This document shows positions 57,392 to 64,000 of a stretch of DNA of 64,000 nucleotides, one piece after another. The notes beneath the pieces are model-generated. The model was not told the origin of the DNA. It searched no databases and was given only the letters and a program-made list of their open reading frames with translations. Every line of letters begins with the position of its first letter. The first letter of the stretch is position 1. A program made the translations under genes and the position numbers. This stretch comes from Streptomyces sp. NBC_01754 (GTDB taxonomy: Bacteria; Actinomycetota; Actinomycetes; Streptomycetales; Streptomycetaceae): contig NZ_CP109132.1 in assembly GCF_035918015.1 (NCBI RefSeq), positions 4,836,001-4,900,000 of the forward strand. The letters run 5' to 3'.

Positions 57392-59917
57392 ATGCTGTAC
57401 TTCGCCTGGCACATGATGCGCCGCAGGATCGCCGCCCTCCTGGCGGTGATGTGCGCGACACTGGGCGGCGCGGCGATGGCCACCGGTATCGGTGTGCTGG
57501 CCGAGACCGGTCTGCGTTCCCACGCGCCGGTCGAGCGGCTCGCCCTGGCCGACGTCGTCGTCTCCGCGAGTCAGACGTATCACCCGGACGACGATCTGCC
57601 GATCTCGCTGCCGGAGCGTGCCCGGGTGCCGGCCGGACTGGCCGACCGGCTGGCGCGGCTGCCCGGAGTCGAGAGCGCGAGCGCCGACCTGAGCTTCCCC
57701 GCCGTGGTCCTCGGACACGGAGAGGTGGTACCGGCGGACGCCCCCGGGACCAACGGGCACGGCTGGTCCTCCACCGCCCTGCTCGCCGATCCGCACATCG
57801 ACGGCTCAGCCCCGCGCGGTTCCCGGGAGGTGGCCCTGGACGAGCGCACCGCCGCCGCCGCGGACGTGCGGCCGGGCGACGAGGTCACGGTGACCGCGTC
57901 CGGACGGACCGCCGCGTACACCGTCTCGGCCGTGGTGAGGACCGCCGGGGCCGGTGCGAGCGGGGTGTACTTCCCGGACTCCGTCGTGGAGTCCGTCGCC
58001 GCCGCCCCGGGCCGGGCCGACCTGATCGCCGTACGGGCCCGGGCGGGCGACACCGAAGCGGTCGCCGCAGCGGTCCGTGAGGCCGTCCGGGAGGACGGGC
58101 TGACCGTGACCACCGGTGCCGCCCGCGGTGACATCGAGTCGCCGGCCACGGCGGCGGCGGGCGCCATGCTGCCGGCTCTGGCCGGATCGCTCGCCGGGGT
58201 CACCCTGCTGGTGGTCGGCTTCATCGTCGGCGGCGCCCTGTCCGTGTCGATCGCCTCCCAACGCCGCGAACTCGCCCTGATGCGCGCGGTCGGCGCCACC
58301 CCCCGCCAGATCCGGCGCCTCGCCGCCGGACAGGCCGTCATCATCACGCTCGCCGCCTGTGTGCCCGGCATCGGCCTCGGCTACCTCCTGGCGGACCAGC
58401 TGCGGAACCTGCTGGTGTCGGTCGGCATGCTCCCGTCCGGGCTGCCGCTGACCGTCGGGCCGCTGCCCGCGGTCGCCGCCCTCCTGCTGCTCACCGGCGT
58501 CGTGGCCGTCGCCGCCGTGTGCGCCGCGTGGCGTACCTCGCGGATGCCGGCCACCGAGGCGGTGGCGGAGTCGCGCAGCGAGCCCCGTACACCCTCCGCC
58601 CTGCGGACGCGGGCCGGCGCGGCACTGATCGTGGTGGCGACCGGAATCTCGGTCATGCCGCTGCTGGACCGGACGCAGGCCGGGGCCGCGGGTACCGCGG
58701 TGGCCGGTCTCGGCGCGGCGGTCGGTCTCGCCCTGGCCGGCCCCGCGCTGGTCGGAGGGGTCGGGCGGGCACTGGCGGGCAGGCTGTCGGCGAAGACACC
58801 CGCACCGACCTGGCTCGCCGTGGAGAACAGCCACGGATACGCGCTGCGCGTCGCCGGAGCCGTCAGCACGCTCGCGATCACCGTGGTCTTCACCCTCACG
58901 TACACCCTGACGCAGACCACCGTGCTGGCCGCGACGGGCAAGGACGTCCGCGACGCGACCCGGGCCCAGCTCGGTCTGAGCGCGCCGGCACTCGGCGGAG
59001 TGCCCGACGACCTGCCGGGTGCCCTGCTGGAGACCCCCGGTGTCGAGTCGGCCGCCCCGGTCGGTGAGACCACCGTCGTGTGGCAGTACAGCATGTTCGG
59101 CGAACCGACGACCGACAGCGGTTCCGCCCTGGTCCTGACCCCCGATGCCGCCGGGGTCCTGGACCTCGACGTACGGGCCGGCGGCCTGGACAGGCTCACC
59201 GGTGACACGGTCGCCCTCAGCTCCGAGACCGCCGCCTCCCTCGACGTGGAGACCGGCGACCGGGTGCGGCTGGTCCTCGGCGACGGCGGCCACGTCACCG
59301 CCGGTGTCGTGGCCACGTACGGCCGCGGTCTGGGTCTCGGGCCGATGGTGCTCTCCCGGGACCTGGCCGCCGGCCACACCACCACCGGGCTCGCACAGCG
59401 CGTCCTGGTCCGCACCGACGGCAGCCGCGCGGCACACGAGCACGTCGCCGCCCTGGCCGAGGCCCGCCCGGGACTGGTTCTGGACGACGCCCCGGGCACA
59501 CCGGGCGGGGCGTCCGGCGTGCAGCCGGAGCTGTGGATCAACATCGCCGTGATCGGTGTGCTCCTCGGCTACCTGCTCCTCGGTATCGCCAACAAGCTCG
59601 TCGCCACCACCACGAGCCGCCGCACCGAGCTGGCCACCCTCCAGCTGATCGGTGCCACCCCGCGCCAGGTCCGCGTGATGATGCGCCGCGAGGCGGCCCT
59701 GATCGCGGGCATGGCACTCGGTACCGGTCTCCTGGCGTCCGTCCTGCCCCTCGTCCTGCTCTCCGCGGGCTTCCTGGGCCGCCCTTGGCCGGCCGGTCCC
59801 GGCTGGCTGCTCCCGGCGATCGCGGCCGTGGTGGTGGGCATCGCGTTCGCCGCCGTCGAGGTGCCGACGCGCAGGGCCCTGCGGACCCCGGCCGTCGACG
59901 CCTTGTCCCGGGGCTGA
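57392..59917 (+). CDS. Large FtsX-type ABC transporter permease with two repeats
   Basis: 841 residues starting 3 bp after the ATPase stop. First helix about 12-34 (IAALLAVMCATLGGAAMATG), outside domain about 40-250, then an FtsX core (ALAGSLAGVTLLVVGFIVGG, SIASQRRELALMRAVGATPRQIRRL, AVIITLAACVPGIGLGYLL). A middle helix follows (AALIVVATGISVMPLL), then a second outside domain and FtsX core (IAVIGVLLGYLLLGIANKLV, SRRTELATLQLIGATPRQVRVM). The internal duplication (VGATPRQIRRL / IGATPRQVRVM) gives a two-repeat architecture like BceB-type permeases of actinobacteria. Substrate unknown. Confidence 0.88.
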   Translation: MLYFAWHMMRRRIAALLAVMCATLGGAAMATGIGVLAETGLRSHAPVERLALADVVVSASQTYHPDDDLPISLPERARVPAGLADRLARLPGVESASADLSFPAVVLGHGEVVPADAPGTNGHGWSSTALLADPHIDGSAPRGSREVALDERTAAAADVRPGDEVTVTASGRTAAYTVSAVVRTAGAGASGVYFPDSVVESVAAAPGRADLIAVRARAGDTEAVAAAVREAVREDGLTVTTGAARGDIESPATAAAGAMLPALAGSLAGVTLLVVGFIVGGALSVSIASQRRELALMRAVGATPRQIRRLAAGQAVIITLAACVPGIGLGYLLADQLRNLLVSVGMLPSGLPLTVGPLPAVAALLLLTGVVAVAAVCAAWRTSRMPATEAVAESRSEPRTPSALRTRAGAALIVVATGISVMPLLDRTQAGAAGTAVAGLGAAVGLALAGPALVGGVGRALAGRLSAKTPAPTWLAVENSHGYALRVAGAVSTLAITVVFTLTYTLTQTTVLAATGKDVRDATRAQLGLSAPALGGVPDDLPGALLETPGVESAAPVGETTVVWQYSMFGEPTTDSGSALVLTPDAAGVLDLDVRAGGLDRLTGDTVALSSETAASLDVETGDRVRLVLGDGGHVTAGVVATYGRGLGLGPMVLSRDLAAGHTTTGLAQRVLVRTDGSRAAHEHVAALAEARPGLVLDDAPGTPGGASGVQPELWINIAVIGVLLGYLLLGIANKLVATTTSRRTELATLQLIGATPRQVRVMMRREAALIAGMALGTGLLASVLPLVLLSAGFLGRPWPAGPGWLLPAIAAVVVGIAFAAVEVPTRRALRTPAVDALSRG

Positions 59918-59941
59918 CCGGAAGGGGCGGCGGGCGCCACC

Positions 59942-59969
59942 GCTCCGGTACAGCCTGCTGTACCGGAGC
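59942..59969. promoter_or_regulatory. Perfect 13+2+13 palindrome upstream of the CPBP protease gene
   Basis: GCTCCGGTACAGC-CT-GCTGTACCGGAGC. Shares the 18-bp core GGTACAGCCTGCTGTACC and the downstream block GCGGGA to GCGGACC (59981-60000) with the promoter of the ABC operon. It may also act as a terminator for the permease transcript, since it is a strong hairpin 24 nt after its stop. Confidence 0.7.
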
Positions 59970-60052
59970 TCCGGGTGCTCGCGGGAATGTCCTGCGGACC
60001 TCCGACTGGTGTGCTGAGCAGGTCAGTTCAGGCATCCGAAGAAGGACCTCCG

Positions 60053-60994
60053 GTGAGTACCCAGCCACACCCCGGCAACACCCTCCCCCCGGCGTACGAC
60101 GCCCCGCAGCCGCCCGGTGGTGTGCGGGCATCCATCCGTCGCCGGCCCCTGACGTGGTTCTTCTCGCTCGCGTTCCTGCTGAGCTGGGTGGCCTGGACGC
60201 CGTACATCCTGTCCGGGAACGGCCAGGGCGTGCTGGACTTCACCTTCCCCGGGGGAGAGGGCGGCTCCCAGCTGCTCGGAGTGCTCCCCGGTGCCTACCT
60301 CGGACCGATCATGTCGGCGTTCGTCGTCACCGCGGTCGCCGACGGCCGCGCCGGGCTCCGCGAGTGGGCCGGACGGATGACCAAGTGGCGTGTCGGCTGG
60401 CGCTGGTGGGTCGCGATCATCGTCTCCGTGCCCCTCGCGCTCGTCCTCACCGTCTACGCCCTGGGCGGCCGGAGCCCGGTCATGCCGAGCGCCGTGGTGC
60501 TGGTCGCGTTCCTGCCCGGCCTGCTCCTGCAGATGATCACCACCGGTGTCGCCGAGGAGCCGGGCTGGCGCGACTTCGCGATGCCGCGCCTCCAGGACAG
60601 GTTCGGCCCCGTCCGCGGCACCCTGGTCCTGGGCCCGCTGTGGGGCGCCTGGCACCTGCCGCTGTACCTCACCGACTGGGGCGGCCCGGACGTCGTCTGG
60701 TGGACGCCGGTGGAGTTCGTCGCCACCACCATCACCTTCAGCTTCGTCATGACCTGGATCTTCAACCACACCCGCCAGAGCCTGCTGTTGGCCATGCTGC
60801 TGCACACCAGCGTCAACAACTACTTCTCCGTCGCCTACACGGAGATGTTCCCCTCGCTGGACACGTCGTACGCGGCGCACGCCTTCCTGGTGAGCTCCGC
60901 GGTCGCGGCCGCCGTCCTGCTCGTCGCCACCCGCGGCCGGCTCGGCTGCCCGCCGGCGCCGGACCCGGAGACCAAGCCGTACGCGACCGTCTGA
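60053..60994 (+). CDS. CPBP-family intramembrane metalloprotease
   Basis: 313 residues from GTG 60053 with GAAGGA about 7-12 nt upstream. Eight or so membrane segments. Motif 1 is VAEEPGWRDFAMPRL (Glu-Glu-x-x-x-Arg), motif 2 includes GAWHLPLYL (His), and motif 3 LLAMLLHTSVNNYFS (His, Asn). All metal ligands of CAAX/bacteriocin-processing proteases are present. In bacteria such proteins process or give immunity to peptides. Its promoter duplicates that of the ABC operon, so it probably belongs to the same regulon. GTG follows the ABC genes directly. Confidence 0.88.
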   Translation: MSTQPHPGNTLPPAYDAPQPPGGVRASIRRRPLTWFFSLAFLLSWVAWTPYILSGNGQGVLDFTFPGGEGGSQLLGVLPGAYLGPIMSAFVVTAVADGRAGLREWAGRMTKWRVGWRWWVAIIVSVPLALVLTVYALGGRSPVMPSAVVLVAFLPGLLLQMITTGVAEEPGWRDFAMPRLQDRFGPVRGTLVLGPLWGAWHLPLYLTDWGGPDVVWWTPVEFVATTITFSFVMTWIFNHTRQSLLLAMLLHTSVNNYFSVAYTEMFPSLDTSYAAHAFLVSSAVAAAVLLVATRGRLGCPPAPDPETKPYATV

Positions 60995-61019
60995 CGCGGG
61001 GACGGCCGTGGCCGGCGGA

Positions 61020-61045
61020 GCGCCCCGGCCCACCGCACGGGGCGC
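61020..61045. terminator. Hairpin between convergent CPBP and TPR genes
   Basis: GCGCCCCG (61020-61027) pairs with CGGGGCGC (61038-61045) around a 10-nt loop. Confidence 0.6.
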
Positions 61046-61061
61046 CCCGCCACCGGGCGGG

Positions 61062-64000
61062 CTACGGCCGCGCCCCCACCGGTACGCCCATGACCTCGCG
61101 GGCCTGCCGGGACGGCGTCAGACCCAGACGCCAGGCCTGCCAGCCCTCGTCCAGGTCCACCCCCCGGTTCAGGATCACCCGGAAGGCCTCGGCGCAGTCC
61201 GTCAGCTTCGCGTCGCGCATCGGGTGGGCGGCGCCGGCCAGATCCGAGAGTTCCTGCTGGGCGACCGCCGTACCCACCTCGCTGCCGCCCGGCGAGGCGT
61301 ACGGCAGCAGCGTGCACCGCAGGAAGCGGGCCCAGTCGCCGCCCCGGGCGTCCCCGTACGAGGCGAACAGCCCGATCGCCTCGTCGCACAGCTCCAGCGC
61401 CTGGGCCGCGCGGCTGTTGCCGCCGTCGACCAGGGCCAGTTCCAGGCAGGTCCAGGCCTCCCCGTGGGCCACCCCGATCCGCCGGAAGTCGGCCCGGGCG
61501 TCCGCCAGGAGCTGCCGGGCGAAGCCGGAGTTGCGCAGATTGCCCGTCTGCGCGGCCCGCTGGTCGCGGGTGGCCCGGCCCGAGTGGTGCCGGGCACAGG
61601 CCAGCCCGTACACGTCCCGCATCCGGGAGAACATCGTGCGCGAGCGTTCCAGCTCGCGTACGGCCTGGTCGGTGTCGCCGTCCTCCTCCAGGGCCTGGCC
61701 CAGGTAGTACCGGGTCCACGCCTCGCCCCGGGCGTCCTCGTTGGCGCGGTGCCGGGCCAGCGCCTCGCGCAGCTGCTCCACGGCGGGGGCCGCGTCGCCC
61801 TCCAGCAGCCGGGCGCGGGCCAGCTGGGTCAGGGCCCAGGCCTCGCCGCGTTCGTCCCGGGTGCGGCCGTACAGGTCCAGGGCGGTGGACAGCTCCTCCT
61901 CGGCACGGGCCACCTCGCCCAGGCGCAGGCAGACCTGGCCGAGCTGGAAGTGCGACCAGGCCTCGCCGTGCAGCGACTCGCCCTCCCGGTGCAGGGCGAG
62001 CGCGGTGTCGAGCAGGGTCAGGGCCTCGGCGAGATTGGCCCGGTCGCGTTCCACGGCGGCCAGGGCGTGCAGCGACCAGGCCCGGTCCTCGGCCTGGTCG
62101 TCGGAGGCCTGGAGACCGATGGCCTCCCGCAGCCGGGCCGAGGCCTCGTTGAGGTTGCCCTGGTGGTGCAGGGTGATGCCGAGCGAGCAGAGCGCCAGCG
62201 CCGCCCCCGCTTCGTTCTCGGCCTCCCGGTAGAGGCCGACGACGGAGGACAACGTGGTGCGGGCCTTGTCCAGCTCGCCGAGCTGCCGGGCCGCGATGCC
62301 CGTACGCCACTGCACCGAGCGCTCCAGCAGCCCCCGGTCGACGGACCGGGTCAGCTCGCTGATCTCGCCGAGCCGGTACAGGTCGCCGCGGAGCAGGCAG
62401 TAGTCGCACAGGGCGCCCAGCAGGTGCAGCACGGCCCCCTGGTCGACGCCCTCCGCGTGCCGCAGCGCCGCGGTGATGAAGCTCGACTCGTCGTCCAGCC
62501 AGCGCAGCGCCGCGTCCAGCGAGCTGAAGCCGTGCGAGCCGAACTGCCCGGCCCGGGTGGACATCTTGCCGTCCACCATGCGGATCACCGCGTCGGCCAG
62601 CTCCGCGTAGTTCTGGACGAGGCGTTCCTGCGCGGCGGAGCGCTCCCCGGCGGACTCCTCCTCCAGGAGCCGGGCCGTGGCGAAAGCGCGTACCAGGTCG
62701 TGCAACCGGTAGCGCGAGCCCCGCACATGGGCCAGCAGCCCCGCCCGCGCCAGGGTGTCCAGCAGCCGGCCGGCCTCCTGCTCCCCGGCGCCCAGCAGGG
62801 ACCCCGCGGCGGCCGCCCCCAGACTGGCGCGCCCGGCCAGGGCCAGCCGCCTCAGCAGCCGCCGGGCCTGCTCGCCCTGGTCGGTGTAGCGCAGCCACAG
62901 GGCACGTTCGACGGGCGCGACGGGCCCGTAGGTGCCGAGCGCCTCCGCGAGTTCGGCGCGGGAGCGGTCGCTGAGCGCCGATCCCGCCAGGCGCAGGGCG
63001 AGGGGCAGCCCGCCGCACAGTTCGACGACGGCGTCCGTGGACGGGTAGTCGTACGGCGCCTGCTCCGCCTGGGGGACCCCGGCCGCCTCCCGCAGCAACT
63101 CCTCGGACGCGGCGGCGTCCAGCCCGGCGACCGGCAGCTGATGCACCCGGGCCCGTACGCCGGCGGGCAGGTCGAGCGGTTCGCGGGCGGTGACCAGGAC
63201 CAGGCTGTCGGAGCGCTCCGGGACGAGGGTCGCGACCTGGGCGGCGTCGGTGGCGTCGTCCAGGACGACCACGACGGGGGTGGCGGTCAGATGCTGGTGG
63301 TACAGCTCGCTCAGGCGCCGTACCTGCTGCTCGGCGGAGGACTGCTCCCGGAACAGCAGCTGCTCCCGAGGCGCGCCCAGCCGGTTGAGCAGGTGCAGCA
63401 GCGCGTCCCGGGTGGGCAGCGGCGCCTCCCCGGCCACCTGGCCCCGCAGGTCGACGACGCACGCCCCCCGGAACTGGTCCCGCAGTGCGTGCGCCGCCCG
63501 TACGGCGAGCGCGGTACGCCCGGACCCGGGCGCCCCGTGCAGGACGACCACGGTGGGCAGGGTCTCCGTCGCGGCCCGGGCGGCGTGCACCCAGCGGGCG
63601 ATCTGCGCCATCTCGGTGCGGCGCCCCGCGAACGGGCCCTCGGCGGCGGGGAGATGGCCGAAGGACTGGGCCAGCAGCGAACGCGCGCGGGCCACCGCGC
63701 TGCGGTCCTGGCCGCGCAGCTGGGCCACCACGGAGCCGGCGGCCTTCTTCGGGGCACGGGTGGCGGCGGTCAGCATGCGCTGCTGGTCGAGGAACGGGCG
63801 GATGCCCCGTACCTCCAGGGCCGTCAGCCACTGGAGCCGCAGCTGTTCCGGCCCGCCGGGCTGGCTCAGCGCGCCGGCCCGGCGGTGTGCGGCCGGCCAG
63901 TGCGACGCGGTCACCCGGGCCACGGTCGCCGTGGTGCCCGCGACGGCGACCACCGCGCCCGCCCCGAGGGCGAGGCCCGTCTCGGTGCCGAACGCGAGGT
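61062..64000 (-). CDS. Partial: large NB-ARC-like ATPase with TPR repeats
   Basis: The frame is still open at the right edge (codons continue through 63998), so the N-terminus is missing; at least 978 residues. After a hydrophobic stretch (ALGAGAVVAVAGTTA) comes a linker, then a STAND/NB-ARC-like ATPase with P loop HGAPGSGRTALAV, Walker B VVVVLDDATD, CGGLPLALRLAGSAL (the GLPLA motif) and a winged-helix region ending with RYRLHDLVRAFA. The second half is at least nine tetratricopeptide repeats (pattern from AW/LALCSLGITLHHQGNLNEA to ARAEEELSTALDLYGR). Resembles the ATPase-TPR part of AfsR-type proteins but without a visible SARP or kinase domain. A signal-integrating switch; target unknown. 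Confidence 0.8.
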   Translation of the reverse strand, partial: LAFGTETGLALGAGAVVAVAGTTATVARVTASHWPAAHRRAGALSQPGGPEQLRLQWLTALEVRGIRPFLDQQRMLTAATRAPKKAAGSVVAQLRGQDRSAVARARSLLAQSFGHLPAAEGPFAGRRTEMAQIARWVHAARAATETLPTVVVLHGAPGSGRTALAVRAAHALRDQFRGACVVDLRGQVAGEAPLPTRDALLHLLNRLGAPREQLLFREQSSAEQQVRRLSELYHQHLTATPVVVVLDDATDAAQVATLVPERSDSLVLVTAREPLDLPAGVRARVHQLPVAGLDAAASEELLREAAGVPQAEQAPYDYPSTDAVVELCGGLPLALRLAGSALSDRSRAELAEALGTYGPVAPVERALWLRYTDQGEQARRLLRRLALAGRASLGAAAAGSLLGAGEQEAGRLLDTLARAGLLAHVRGSRYRLHDLVRAFATARLLEEESAGERSAAQERLVQNYAELADAVIRMVDGKMSTRAGQFGSHGFSSLDAALRWLDDESSFITAALRHAEGVDQGAVLHLLGALCDYCLLRGDLYRLGEISELTRSVDRGLLERSVQWRTGIAARQLGELDKARTTLSSVVGLYREAENEAGAALALCSLGITLHHQGNLNEASARLREAIGLQASDDQAEDRAWSLHALAAVERDRANLAEALTLLDTALALHREGESLHGEAWSHFQLGQVCLRLGEVARAEEELSTALDLYGRTRDERGEAWALTQLARARLLEGDAAPAVEQLREALARHRANEDARGEAWTRYYLGQALEEDGDTDQAVRELERSRTMFSRMRDVYGLACARHHSGRATRDQRAAQTGNLRNSGFARQLLADARADFRRIGVAHGEAWTCLELALVDGGNSRAAQALELCDEAIGLFASYGDARGGDWARFLRCTLLPYASPGGSEVGTAVAQQELSDLAGAAHPMRDAKLTDCAEAFRVILNRGVDLDEGWQAWRLGLTPSRQAREVMGVPVGARP

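Noticed and set aside
60835..63831. Minus-strand open frame of about 1000 codons overlapping the TPR protein in another frame
   Set aside because: Translation is Arg/Gly/Pro-rich and repeats without domain content; the alternative frame has clear NB-ARC and TPR motifs.

Overview
High-GC actinobacterial chromosome, almost certainly Streptomyces. Supporting signs are codon third positions that are nearly all G or C, many GTG and TTG starts, mycothiol metabolism (Mca), the acyl-CoA carboxylase epsilon subunit, a whiJ-type XRE/DUF397/HATPase cluster, a GAF-GGDEF protein resembling CdgE and a LAxTG-type surface protein. From memory, the order deoC, ALDH, phosphosugar mutase, PNP, lpdA, accA2, maf, pccE, pccB, birA, cya, ECH, cdgE, hutH, Ldt, msrA, metB, ilvA, greA, mca follows the SCO4910-SCO4970 core of S. 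coelicolor. This was not checked by search. No rRNA, tRNA, CRISPR array, transposase or phage gene was seen.

Layout. 1-3783: four accessory genes of unknown function forming two paralogous tandem pairs. The first has lower GC and is cut by the window edge, and the third is an internally deleted copy of the fourth. 3850-9303: a uridine-kinase-like gene, a small secreted protein, and a deoC-ALDH-short ALDH operon divergent from a PH-domain membrane protein. 9336-14684: an accessory regulatory island with two XRE/DUF5753 systems, one with DUF6879 and one whiJ-like with DUF397 and an anti-sigma-type ATPase, followed by a winged-helix replication-initiator-like gene. 14792-17397: PNP and a phosphosugar mutase. 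17510-21576: a GGCT-like protein, LpdA, and DeoR and TetR regulators.

21720-28063: acyl-CoA carboxylase block (AccA2, Maf, MmpB-like peptide, epsilon, PccB) with the biotin ligase that would biotinylate AccA2. 28267-35871: class III adenylate cyclase, enoyl-CoA hydratase, diguanylate cyclase, histidase, a sortase substrate and an L,D-transpeptidase lipoprotein. 36045-44435: MacB-like ABC exporter, NADP-type glutamate dehydrogenase, S66 peptidase, XRE regulator, MsrA with a peroxiredoxin remnant behind it, and a membrane-anchored helical-repeat protein. 44516-54156: MetB, MarR, DUF6193, Ni/Co permease with a Nur-like box, IlvA, a DrrAB-type exporter, GreA, DUF4307 and Mca. 54220-60994: a LuxR/HisKA_3 two-component pair divergent from a small membrane protein, ABC ATPase, FtsX permease and CPBP protease module. 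61062-64000: a large AAA/TPR protein cut by the right edge.

How it works together. Two transcription units for deoxyribonucleoside breakdown (PNP-phosphomutase and deoC-ALDH) share a perfect CTACGCGCGTAG palindrome in their promoter cores, suggesting one regulon. The two units of the ABC/CPBP module share a near-identical promoter block containing GGTACAGCCTGCTGTACC, the best candidate site for the adjacent response regulator. At least fifteen genes have a TANNNT-like -10 element 6-8 nt before the start codon, so leaderless transcription appears common here and helps fix several starts. Convergent genes are often separated by long perfect hairpins.
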